Virus record (IMG/VR): IMGVR_UViG_3300030294_000048
Span: 1 to 54,281 of that record
Source: a virus
Direction: 5' to 3' (one strand)
Length of the DNA: 54,281 nucleotides
The first letter of the stretch is position 1. Every line of letters starts with the position of its first letter. Positions 36,523 to 44,345 of this stretch are shown here, in pieces. The notes beneath the pieces are model-generated. The model worked only from the letters and a program-made list of their open reading frames with translations. It was not told where the DNA came from and made no database searches. The position numbers and the translations under genes are program-made.

Positions 36523-39500
36523 ATGGCTAAAACACAACAAAAAGGTACAAGTATTGGTGATGGTACTATAACGGAAGTTGATATTAACATATCAGGTGCA
36601 ACAGTAAAATCACCACTATTAGGTAGTGATTATTTATTTATTCGTGATTCTGTATTAAATACTACTCAACAAATATTAGTAAGTACTTTAGATGATTATT
36701 ATGCATCTAAGTACTTTCCAAGTGCTGATAATATGTCATATGCTGTTTCTGCTGGTAGTTATTCATTTGTACCAACAACAGCATATGGTCGTAGTTTATT
36801 AGGTGCTGTTAGTGGTACTATGTTTACTGGTTTAAATGCTGATACCGTTGATGGTTTTCAGCATAATCAAAGTTTACTGACAACTGCTACACCAACTTTT
36901 GCCGGTTTAAATGTTGGTACAGTAGGTAAAATAGCAACATTTGGAGATGCAACAATAACTTCTAAATGGATATCAATTAGAAATGCAGATACTACAGGAA
37001 TTGCTATTGGTTTATTACAAACAACAACCCTTGGAGGTTTAGATGGTATTGGTTTAATAAGAACAGGTTCAAGTAAAGGTTTTGGTATCAGTGTCAATAA
37101 TCTAACAGCTTTTAATTTAGTTACAACAGTAGATTTTTCAATAAATTATCAAACAAAATATGTAACCATAAATTCTGCTGTTGCAACATCTTCAGTTGGA
37201 ACAGGAGCTTTAGTGGTTGGTGGTGGTGTTGGTATCAATGGTGGTATAACATTAAATGGAACAATTGTTGGAGCAACTACAATTACAGGAACTTCATTTA
37301 ATGGAATAACAGGATTAACAACAGTTATATTACCATTAGCACCAGCAAGTACAGCAGTAGTAGGTACAGCAACACTTGTTTCCAGACAAGATCATAGACA
37401 CCCATTACAAACTGGATATGCTATAACTACAACAACAACAGGTATTTCAATAACAAATGGTGCCGGAGCTTCATTGGTTACAGGAACAGCAATTAACATA
37501 GGTTATGCAAGTACAAATGTTACTGGATTATTAACAGCAACTGATTGGAATACTTTTAACAATAAAGGTACTTTTCCAGGTTTTGGTACATTGGATACTA
37601 CAAATGAAGATGGTACTTTAATACAAGATATTGGTGAATCATTTGGTGGTACAATTATGTTACATATGGTTTCAAAAACCGGAAATTATAACGATTTAGT
37701 AGGTAAACCTACATCTTTATCACAATTTACGAACAATTTAGGAAATTATGGTGGATTCTTAACATCAGAAACTGATACATTAAATACTGTTACAAGTAGA
37801 GGAAATTATACTACAGGTAAAATGTTTGTTAATGCAACTTTAGGAACTGTACCAGGAATTTCATTAGCTATTGGTGATACTGATACAGGATTTAACTGGA
37901 TTGCTGATGGAAACATTGAGTATTGGAAAAACAGTGCAAAAATGTACAGTATGGATGCAGTTTGGCATTCAGGAAATTTTAATCCAAATGGTAAATTAGA
38001 TTGGAGAACATTTGGAACAGCAGCAAATTATAATACAGGTGATTTTTTATATTACTGTGGAAATTTATCATCAAATGTAAATGCAGATACTGTTGGTAAT
38101 GGTATGTGGCTTAATACAGTTGGAAATGGAACAGGAAATTCAGGATTTGCAAATCAATATGGTGCATTTATAGGATTCGATAATGGATTTGGAGGTTTTC
38201 AATTTGATATTAGTAATGATAATGTTATGAAAACCAGAAGTAAATGGAATAGTTCTTGGTCAGCTTGGCAAACAAGTTATAATTCAGGCAATCTTACAAA
38301 TACTTTAACTACAAACTATTTACCTAAATGGAATGGTAGTAGTTTAGTTAATTCATTGATAATGGATGATGGTACAAATGTTATTATAAAGAATGGTACA
38401 AGTATTCACTTTAATGCAGTCGGTGATGGAATATTTTTAAGTAGGTCTAATATTGGAGCAGAAAGTGTATTAGTATCAGATGGTTCATATAACATACTGT
38501 TAGGAGCAGGTGCAGATTGGAATAAAATTATTACTAATAAGATATTTAATATTACCAATACTACTGCGTCAAATTCTGTCACAACAGGTGCTTTAGTTGT
38601 TAACGGTGGTGTTGGTATTGGTGGGAGTGTTAATGTAAGTGGAAACATTACAGCAAATGTTTTTAATGGTTCTGGTGTTGGATTAACAACATTACCAGTA
38701 ACAATTGATACCGCTGCAAATTCAACTTATGGTGGTATATTAAGACTTGGTGGTGATAGTCTTGCATCTGGGGTTAGTACTATAGCATCAGTTATGACAA
38801 CTAATGGAAATTTACATTTAGATGCCGGTACTGGTAATAAAATATACCTTAATTTTTATCAAGGTGCTGGTATTAATTTTGGTAATGGTGCATCGGCAAT
38901 TGTTATGACTATAGATACTAATGGTTCAATAGGAACATCAGGTAATGTGAGTGCATTGGGATTTTATGGTGATGGTACTAATTTAACTGGAAGAGCTATG
39001 TCATTTACTACAGCTTCATCATATAACATGTATCAAGGAATATCAGTTACTGATCGTGATCCGAATACATTTTTTACTGAAACACAACCAGGTTCAAGAT
39101 CATATGCTGAAGGTGCAAATGCAACACCTAATGGTGCTGGAGGTTCATGGTGGTTTTATGAAAACATTAGACATACAAATGCTTCAAATATATGGGGTAA
39201 ACAATATGCTCATGGTTGGGAAGATAATGCAAATAGATTAAAAGTTAGGAATGTATCATCAGGTACTTGGGGTGGTTGGGTTGAATTTATAACAACAGCA
39301 AACATAGGGACTCAAAATTGTTTAAATATCATAGGACCAGCACATACAAATGGAAACGATGGTTGGTTTAGATCAGATGGTGACTGTGGTTGGTATAGTC
39401 AAAATTATAATGTTGGAATTTATGCAACAGAAACAGGAAATGTAAGAACTTATAATAATGCCAATTTTATTGCAAGTGATATAACTGCACAAGGTGGTAT

Positions 39501-40524
39501 TAAAATGATTACACACCGAACAACTGAAACAACAGGTTTAGGTAATGCCATAATGTTCACAAATAATATAACTGTTTATGGTATAAATGATATAGCAAGT
39601 ATTAGATTAAACACAGAATCTATGAATGGTTCAGAAAGTGGTGGATTAACTTTCAATACTAAACCTAATATAAATTCAACAAGTTTAGTTGAAGCTATGA
39701 GATTAGCAGCGAATGGTAATGTTATTATAGGAACTACAAATGATCGTGTAGGTAAACTACAAGTTCAAGGTGATACTTTTCATGTTTATTCTTTAAATAA
39801 TCCTGATAGTGTTACAAATGCAAGACAAATTGTAATTGGTGAAGCATCAGCAAATACAGTTTATGATTTATCATTAGGTTATTTTAGTGATGGAACTGGT
39901 TGGAAAGGATCAATTCAAGTTGTTGCTGGTGGTGTACCAGCCACTTTAGTTATTAATGGAAATGGTGGTAGTGTATTAATTGGTCAAACTAATGGCAGTA
40001 ATAGTTCAAAATTACAAGTTAATGGAACTATTAATGCTGTTGGATATTCAACTTCATGGTCTGGAACTAATAGTGTTAATACAGGTGGTTTTAATACAAT
40101 TATGGGAATTGGTGCATCAGCAACTTGGTTATTATCCGGAACATCAAGTGGAACATTTAGATATGGTATTCAAGGATTAGATAGTGGTGGTGCATTAAAA
40201 ATTTATGTTGGAACAGCAAATGTTTCAATAGATTCAATTGCCAACATAACTGCAAATAACTTCATATTAGGGTCTGATAGACGAATTAAAACAAATATAG
40301 AACCAATTAATATAACAAATCTTGACATTAATTATAAGGAATTTGAAATGTTATCAAATGTTGGCGAAAAACGTTATGGTGTTATTGCTCAAGAATTACG
40401 TGAAATTGCACCTGAATTAGTAATGGAAGATAAACAAGGTATGTTATCAGTAAAATATGTTGACTTACTAATAAGAGAAGTTGCAAGTTTGAAAAATAGA
40501 ATTAAAGAATTGGAGGATAAATAA
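36523..40524 (+). CDS. Long tail fibre with self-cleaving S74 intramolecular chaperone, 1333 aa
   Basis: The shaft is a series of Gly/Thr/Ser-rich beta repeats, including two TGALVV-GGVGI-G units (near residues 230 and 690). Further on are an adhesive, Trp-rich middle (WYSQNYNVGIYATETGN) and, near the C-terminus, a variant tip. The last 83 residues (1251-1333) are a Peptidase_S74-type chaperone: SDRRIKTNIEPI, the YGVIAQELREIAPELV core and the closing helix LLIREVASLKNRIKELEDK. Ser1251 and Lys1256 sit in the S-x4-K arrangement of the self-cleavage site. The domain templates trimeric folding and then cuts itself off. The following gene starts 1 nt into the stop codon, so the two are translationally coupled. 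Confidence 0.8.
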   Translation: MAKTQQKGTSIGDGTITEVDINISGATVKSPLLGSDYLFIRDSVLNTTQQILVSTLDDYYASKYFPSADNMSYAVSAGSYSFVPTTAYGRSLLGAVSGTMFTGLNADTVDGFQHNQSLLTTATPTFAGLNVGTVGKIATFGDATITSKWISIRNADTTGIAIGLLQTTTLGGLDGIGLIRTGSSKGFGISVNNLTAFNLVTTVDFSINYQTKYVTINSAVATSSVGTGALVVGGGVGINGGITLNGTIVGATTITGTSFNGITGLTTVILPLAPASTAVVGTATLVSRQDHRHPLQTGYAITTTTTGISITNGAGASLVTGTAINIGYASTNVTGLLTATDWNTFNNKGTFPGFGTLDTTNEDGTLIQDIGESFGGTIMLHMVSKTGNYNDLVGKPTSLSQFTNNLGNYGGFLTSETDTLNTVTSRGNYTTGKMFVNATLGTVPGISLAIGDTDTGFNWIADGNIEYWKNSAKMYSMDAVWHSGNFNPNGKLDWRTFGTAANYNTGDFLYYCGNLSSNVNADTVGNGMWLNTVGNGTGNSGFANQYGAFIGFDNGFGGFQFDISNDNVMKTRSKWNSSWSAWQTSYNSGNLTNTLTTNYLPKWNGSSLVNSLIMDDGTNVIIKNGTSIHFNAVGDGIFLSRSNIGAESVLVSDGSYNILLGAGADWNKIITNKIFNITNTTASNSVTTGALVVNGGVGIGGSVNVSGNITANVFNGSGVGLTTLPVTIDTAANSTYGGILRLGGDSLASGVSTIASVMTTNGNLHLDAGTGNKIYLNFYQGAGINFGNGASAIVMTIDTNGSIGTSGNVSALGFYGDGTNLTGRAMSFTTASSYNMYQGISVTDRDPNTFFTETQPGSRSYAEGANATPNGAGGSWWFYENIRHTNASNIWGKQYAHGWEDNANRLKVRNVSSGTWGGWVEFITTANIGTQNCLNIIGPAHTNGNDGWFRSDGDCGWYSQNYNVGIYATETGNVRTYNNANFIASDITAQGGIKMITHRTTETTGLGNAIMFTNNITVYGINDIASIRLNTESMNGSESGGLTFNTKPNINSTSLVEAMRLAANGNVIIGTTNDRVGKLQVQGDTFHVYSLNNPDSVTNARQIVIGEASANTVYDLSLGYFSDGTGWKGSIQVVAGGVPATLVINGNGGSVLIGQTNGSNSSKLQVNGTINAVGYSTSWSGTNSVNTGGFNTIMGIGASATWLLSGTSSGTFRYGIQGLDSGGALKIYVGTANVSIDSIANITANNFILGSDRRIKTNIEPINITNLDINYKEFEMLSNVGEKRYGVIAQELREIAPELVMEDKQGMLSVKYVDLLIREVASLKNRIKELEDK

Positions 40525-41288
40525 TGTCAGTACCAACAGGAAATATAGGTTTATCAAATGTTACTAATGAAATTTACGGTGATTATTGGAACACCAGGAA
40601 TTTAAGACAATGTTTTATTGATGCTACGGGAACATTTGATCCAGTATACCAAGGTTCTAAGGATTCATTATCAAATTTTCAGAATTATAATCATGCTCTA
40701 TTACCTTTAGTATATGATTATGATGGAAATCCTTATCAACCAATTAGAATTGGAACACAAATATGGCTTAATAGTTGTTTCAAATGTACACATTTGAATA
40801 ATGGTACAGTTATTAATTCTTGTAGTACAGCATTACAATTGTATAATTATGCCGTTGCAAATACAGCTGCATATTATAATTATGCTTCTAATGATAGATA
40901 TTATAATAAGATAGCTATTATGAATGCTAATTTTGCAATAAGTGGTTGGCATGTACCAACATACACTGATTTAAATACTTTAGGTGCATATCTTGGTGGT
41001 GGTAATGTTGCTGGAGGACATTTAAAGAAAACAGGCACAACACGATGGAGTAGTAATGTTGGTGCAGATAATTCAACCGGATTTAATGGTGAACCGAGTG
41101 GTTATTCTGGACAAAATGCAATTTATGAAGCAGCAACAAGAATGTATTTTTGGACAACTACACAACATGATATTGGTGGTGGAACAATGGCATGGTATAT
41201 GGCTACTTTATATGCAGAAGCAGCTAATCTTGGTGCAACAGATAATTTAGGATGGAATGGATTACCAGTAAGACTAATAAAAAATTAA
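40524..41288 (+). CDS. FISUMP-domain adhesin, 254 aa
   Basis: Residues ~1-60 (MSVPTGNIGLSNVTNEIYGDYWNTRNLRQCF) form an anchoring segment of the type seen at the start of phage tip proteins. Residues ~67-253 are a FISUMP domain in normal order: YDYDGNPYQPIRIGTQIWL, then HLNNGT, GWHVPTYTDL, HLKKTGTTRWSS, the WWTTT-like tip YFWTTTQHDIGGG, and finally LPVRLIKN. Five cysteines, three of them early, could form disulfides. FISUMP domains are found on surface proteins of Bacteroidota, suggesting contact with host surface glycans. The start overlaps the fibre stop by 1 nt, with a rare GGAGG upstream, implying coupled, balanced synthesis with that fibre. Confidence 0.72.
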   Translation: MSVPTGNIGLSNVTNEIYGDYWNTRNLRQCFIDATGTFDPVYQGSKDSLSNFQNYNHALLPLVYDYDGNPYQPIRIGTQIWLNSCFKCTHLNNGTVINSCSTALQLYNYAVANTAAYYNYASNDRYYNKIAIMNANFAISGWHVPTYTDLNTLGAYLGGGNVAGGHLKKTGTTRWSSNVGADNSTGFNGEPSGYSGQNAIYEAATRMYFWTTTQHDIGGGTMAWYMATLYAEAANLGATDNLGWNGLPVRLIKN

Positions 41289-41317
41289 CAAACACTTTTT
41301 AAAAACAAATTAATATT

Positions 41318-41662
41318 ATGGCATTAACAAAAAGAATTGACTTCAAAAATGGAGTAGTAACTGAAGCAGCTTACATGGAAGTAAGTAATATTGCTATGGA
41401 TTTTATCAATAAAACTGTATCATTTTCACTGAAGACTTGGCTTAATCAAGCTGTTATGGAACAAGGGTTATTGACAATTATTCCTGATCAGATGTTTAAC
41501 ATCGGAAATTCAAACATGTATGTGAATAATGGAATGCCTTCTCCAATTCCTGCTGACAGTACACTGTTTGACACTTATTTTAACAATGGTACATCACAAG
41601 CTGATGCTGAATCTTATCTTAAGACTTTACCAGCTTTTGCAGATTGTGTTGATGTAATTTAA
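41318..41662 (+). CDS. Hypothetical small virion-operon protein, 114 aa
   Basis: It starts MALTKRIDFKNGVVTEAAYMEVSNIAMDF, then has a short strand pair and an Asn/Gly-rich middle (NIGNSNMYVNNGMPSPIPAD), and a C-terminal helix (ADAESYLKTLPAFADCVDVI). Higher GC and a higher proportion of C-ending codons than its neighbours are noticeable. The protein could be a short tail-tip or fibre attachment protein, as it lies between the FISUMP adhesin and the endolysin. No family is recognised. Confidence 0.6.
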   Translation: MALTKRIDFKNGVVTEAAYMEVSNIAMDFINKTVSFSLKTWLNQAVMEQGLLTIIPDQMFNIGNSNMYVNNGMPSPIPADSTLFDTYFNNGTSQADAESYLKTLPAFADCVDVI

Positions 41663-41672
41663 ATTATTTATT

Positions 41673-42095
41673 ATGGCTAAATTAATTATTGCTATTAATC
41701 TGACATTTAAAGAAGAAGGACTTTGGTCAGATGGAAAAGGTAAAAATGCAAATGATTCAGGAGGAAGAACTTATAAAGGAATTGCAGAAAATGCTAATAA
41801 AGATTGGGGAGGTTGGATTATTATTAATAAACATTTGAAAGATAAAAACTTTCCACAATGTTTGGAAGATATTCCTGAATTACAAATCCTTACAGAAACT
41901 CGTTATAGGGTAAAATATTGGAATCCTTTTTGGGGTGATAAAATATTGAATCAAAATACTGCAAATAATTTATTTGATACTTCTGTTAATTTTGGAGCTT
42001 CTGTAGCTATTAAAATGATGCAACAAGCTGTTAAATTAAAATCAACAGGTATTATGGATGAAATAACTTTAACAAAATTAAATGATATTGTATGA
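41673..42095 (+). CDS. GH108-type endolysin (N-acetylmuramidase)
   Basis: The N-terminal region has the family's pattern: 'FKEEGLW' with Glu15 as the candidate catalytic residue, then NDSGGRTYKGIAENAN, equivalent to the usual DPGG-T-YGIT. The region ETRYRVKYWNPFWGDKI follows as in the conserved 'Y...YW....' helix. The C-terminal ~50 residues (NNLFDTSVNFGASVAIKMMQQAVKLKSTGIMDEIT) are the peptidoglycan-binding PG_binding_3-type domain. At 140 residues it is shorter than typical members (170-190). It cleaves the glycan strand of the murein. There is no signal peptide, so it would need a holin. The overlapping lipoprotein gene downstream supports a lysis cassette. Confidence 0.72.
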   Translation: MAKLIIAINLTFKEEGLWSDGKGKNANDSGGRTYKGIAENANKDWGGWIIINKHLKDKNFPQCLEDIPELQILTETRYRVKYWNPFWGDKILNQNTANNLFDTSVNFGASVAIKMMQQAVKLKSTGIMDEITLTKLNDIV

Positions 42096-42460
42096 AAAAA
42101 TTAATTTTTTTATTTGTGATTATAACTTTATGTTTTGGTTGTAATGCAAAAAATTATAATAATAGAACTATTTCAATTATTGATTCAACAGAAATATATA
42201 AACAACAAATTGATTCAATTAAAAATATTAATAATATATTGAAAGATAGTTTTATTGTTCATAAAATGATAATAAAAAATTTAACAGATAGTTTGGATTA
42301 TTTAAATAAAGTTAATTATGATGAATATAATAATTATTTTGCTTTGATTAAAATAAAAAGATATGTTGATATTTGTTATTCAAATAGTAAAAACAATGTT
42401 TTTCTTAAAGGTTGGGTTAATCGAGCATTAAAGAAAGTAAATTTTTATGTCATTAAATAA
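42092..42460 (+). CDS. Lipoprotein, probable spanin-like lysis protein
   Basis: The N-terminus MKKLIFLFVIITLCFGC is a lipoprotein signal peptide with cysteine 17 as the likely lipidated residue. A helical, Ile/Asn/Lys-rich region follows (QQIDSIKNINNILKD, then LTDSLDYLNK), and a C-terminal basic motif FLKGWVNRALKK that I have seen in similar small lipoproteins of Bacteroidota phages. The ATG overlaps the endolysin stop (ATGA), so translation is coupled. A lipoprotein following an endolysin fits an outer-membrane spanin, which fuses the membranes during lysis. The partner inner-membrane subunit was not identified. Confidence 0.55.
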   Translation: MKKLIFLFVIITLCFGCNAKNYNNRTISIIDSTEIYKQQIDSIKNINNILKDSFIVHKMIIKNLTDSLDYLNKVNYDEYNNYFALIKIKRYVDICYSNSKNNVFLKGWVNRALKKVNFYVIK

Positions 42461-42491
42461 TCAAATACTATCAACTAATTATTAATAAAAA

Positions 42492-42502
42492 AATAGGATA
42501 TA
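42492..42502 (+). promoter_or_regulatory. Shared AATAGGATATA element, copy 1
   Basis: AATAGGATATA occurs 41 nt before the ATG of the 151-residue gene and runs into TATAAATA (42501-42508). Three related copies precede other genes on the same strand (43042, 47697, 50243). GG is scarce in these leaders, so repeated AGGATATA is notable. Its role as a promoter is inferred. Confidence 0.5.
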
Positions 42503-42543
42503 TAAATAGTATAATTAAAAATAATCATTATAAAATAAAATTT

Positions 42544-42999
42544 ATGAAACATCAGGAAGTAAAAGGTCTTCAACAACAATTAATAATGTTGTTAAATGAA
42601 TGTGTTGAAAAGAAAATATCTATTTTCCATTTAAATTGGGGACTTGATAAAAATTTAGTTAAAATAAATAAAGCTGTTGAAGAAATAAATAAAAGTATTT
42701 CAAAAGAATTAATTGAATTAGATCAAAAAGCTTTAGATCTTGGTAAAGAAGCTAATCAAAGATTAGAAGTTTCTGAACAAACAACAGACGATAATATATT
42801 ATTTAATGCTGGTTTAATTCTATTATCTGAAGATGAACAAGCAAAAAGAATTGAATTAAGTAAGGAATTTGTTAAATCAATGGAAGAAGAAAATGATTTA
42901 AAATTATATATTCTTGATCCATCAAAATTAGAAAACTTAAATCTCGAATATCCGTATTTTTTAATTTTAAAGAAATTTCTTCCTGAAGAAGTAGAATAA
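42544..42999 (+). CDS. Hypothetical helical protein, 151 aa
   Basis: A highly charged, helix-rich protein (EEINKSISKELIELDQKALDLGKEANQRLE), with acidic C-terminal half and the end YPYFLILKKFLPEEVE. No membrane segment, signal peptide or catalytic motif. It lies just after the lysis cassette but behind its own AATAGGATATA element, so it is probably expressed with the replication-side genes rather than the late operon. Not recognised. Confidence 0.6.
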   Translation: MKHQEVKGLQQQLIMLLNECVEKKISIFHLNWGLDKNLVKINKAVEEINKSISKELIELDQKALDLGKEANQRLEVSEQTTDDNILFNAGLILLSEDEQAKRIELSKEFVKSMEEENDLKLYILDPSKLENLNLEYPYFLILKKFLPEEVE

Positions 43000-43041
43000 A
43001 TCATTAAAAATATTTAAATATCATTCTATTTAATACAATAT

Positions 43042-43052
43042 AATAGGATATA
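43042..43052 (+). promoter_or_regulatory. Shared AATAGGATATA element, copy 2 (upstream of gp32-like gene)
   Basis: AATAGGATATA followed by TATTTAAAG lies 78 nt before the gp32-like ATG. It is the same 11-base core as copies 1 and 4. A long leader without G follows from 43060. Confidence 0.5.
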
Positions 43053-43059
43053 TTTAAAG

Positions 43060-43130
43060 CAATTCAAATATCAAATTAAAAAAAAAAACAATTTTATTAA
43101 ACAATTTATTAAACATTTAAAAAAAATTTT
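43060..43130 (+). promoter_or_regulatory. G-free leader with tandem repeats, candidate gp32 translational operator
   Basis: No G occurs from 43060 to the ATG at 43131, so the mRNA leader would be almost unstructured. It holds a run of 11 A (43078-43088) and two 12-nt units, TTTTATTAAACA (43092-43103) and ATTTATTAAACA (43104-43115). In T4, gp32 represses its own mRNA by binding an unstructured A/U-rich leader with UUAAA-type repeats. Autogenous control here is inferred by analogy. Confidence 0.4.
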
Positions 43131-44246
43131 ATGGAAACTCCTAATGATGCTCTAAAAAACGCTTTTTTACAAAGTACTTTCGAAATTTATGGTGAAAACA
43201 TTGCAGTAAAAGCTGAAGATGTTCAACAGAATGGTGGTATTGATTTTTCAAAACATTATTTTGAAGCAAAAGTTGGTTCAACTTATTTGATTAAGTTTTT
43301 ACCAAATATCGGAGGTGACCCTATTGTACATCGTTCACTTTACAAAAATCTTCCTGACCCTGAACGTAAAGGTAAAACTTTTCACTATGTTAGTTCAGGA
43401 AATGCAAAAACTTGTAAAGCACTTGATTTATTTTTCGAACTTTTTGCTTTGAAAAAAGATGGTGATGCAATTGCCGATAAGAAAATTGAAAAATATATGG
43501 GTAGAACAAATCAAGGTTGTGCTAAAATACAGATTTTACAATCTCCTGTAAAGGAAGAAATTGGAATGATTCGTATGATTACATTTGCAACTTATGGGCC
43601 AAATGCTACTGTATCTAATCTGCTTAAGAAAAAAGTTAGTCCAACAAAAGAACAAGTAGCACAAGATTTTGAGAAAGAAGATATTTTCAATATTTTTGGT
43701 TCTTCAGTAATGTCTCTTGTTTGTGAAGAAGCAATATATGATGGTGTTAAGGGTCGTGATTTTACGAAATCTGATTGGGCTCCAAAACCAAAAGGTGCAA
43801 TTGCAATTTTACCAACAGGTGAATCAAGAGCTTTTGTTGCAACTGATTTAGTTAATGGAGTAATTATTCCTGAAGCTCAGCCTTTTTTCAATGCATTTGT
43901 TGATGCTGTTATGAATGAAGATTATGATATTCGCAAATATTTCGCTTATAAGGAAATTGACGATAAACTTAATGATAAGGACACTAATGATTACTTGATT
44001 AGTACTCAAGCAAAAGTTGATGAAATTATTCCAATTATTCGTACAAAAACTTTAGCTGAAATTGCAGCTTATGGTAAAGCAGATTCAACTTCAAAGGATA
44101 AGAAAACTGATGCAGCAAAAAATATTCTTGCTGATTCAATTCCTGAAGAACTTGCTGGTTCTGTAATGAGTGCTGTTGATAATACAACAAAAATAGAAAC
44201 AAAAACTGAAGAGAAATCTGAAGTTGATGATGTTTTAAACTCATAA
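43131..44246 (+). CDS. 32: Single-stranded DNA-binding protein, T4 gp32-like
   Basis: The 371 residues (T4 gp32 has 301) open with a short N-terminal region and then follow the gp32 core: ISTYLIKFLPN-like 'STYLIKFLPNIGGDPIVHRSLYKNLPDPERKGKTFHYVSS', a helix LFFELFALKKDGD, then GRTNQGCAKIQILQSPVKEEIGMIRMITF. The zinc-binding His-Cys-Cys-Cys set of T4 gp32 is not seen. The C-terminus is acidic (EEKSEVDDVLNS) with long Lys/Ala/Asp-rich linker, as expected of an SSB that recruits partners. It coats ssDNA during replication and recombination. It is preceded by a G-free repeat leader and followed by a strong terminator, which fits a highly expressed monocistronic gene. Confidence 0.68.
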   Translation: METPNDALKNAFLQSTFEIYGENIAVKAEDVQQNGGIDFSKHYFEAKVGSTYLIKFLPNIGGDPIVHRSLYKNLPDPERKGKTFHYVSSGNAKTCKALDLFFELFALKKDGDAIADKKIEKYMGRTNQGCAKIQILQSPVKEEIGMIRMITFATYGPNATVSNLLKKKVSPTKEQVAQDFEKEDIFNIFGSSVMSLVCEEAIYDGVKGRDFTKSDWAPKPKGAIAILPTGESRAFVATDLVNGVIIPEAQPFFNAFVDAVMNEDYDIRKYFAYKEIDDKLNDKDTNDYLISTQAKVDEIIPIIRTKTLAEIAAYGKADSTSKDKKTDAAKNILADSIPEELAGSVMSAVDNTTKIETKTEEKSEVDDVLNS

Positions 44247-44279
44247 TATCTGATTTAGCTTAGTATCATCGAAAGCTTG

Positions 44280-44324
44280 AGGGGTTAAGTCAAGATTTAA
44301 AAATCTTTACTTAACCCCTTTTTT
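44280..44324 (+). terminator. Strong intrinsic terminator after gp32-like gene
   Basis: A 19-bp stem with a single mismatch (AGGGGTTAAGT plus AAGATTT pairing across an AA loop with AAATCTT plus ACTTAACCCCT) is followed by TTTTTT. The GC base of the stem is exceptional for this genome. It stops transcripts from the gp32-like gene before uvsW. Confidence 0.85.
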
Positions 44325-44345
44325 CATCAAATAATAAATCATAAT

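Noticed and set aside
42492-42508. T4-type MotA middle promoter
   Set aside because: No TGCTTA-type box was found with the shared AATAGGATATA element, so MotA control is not supported.
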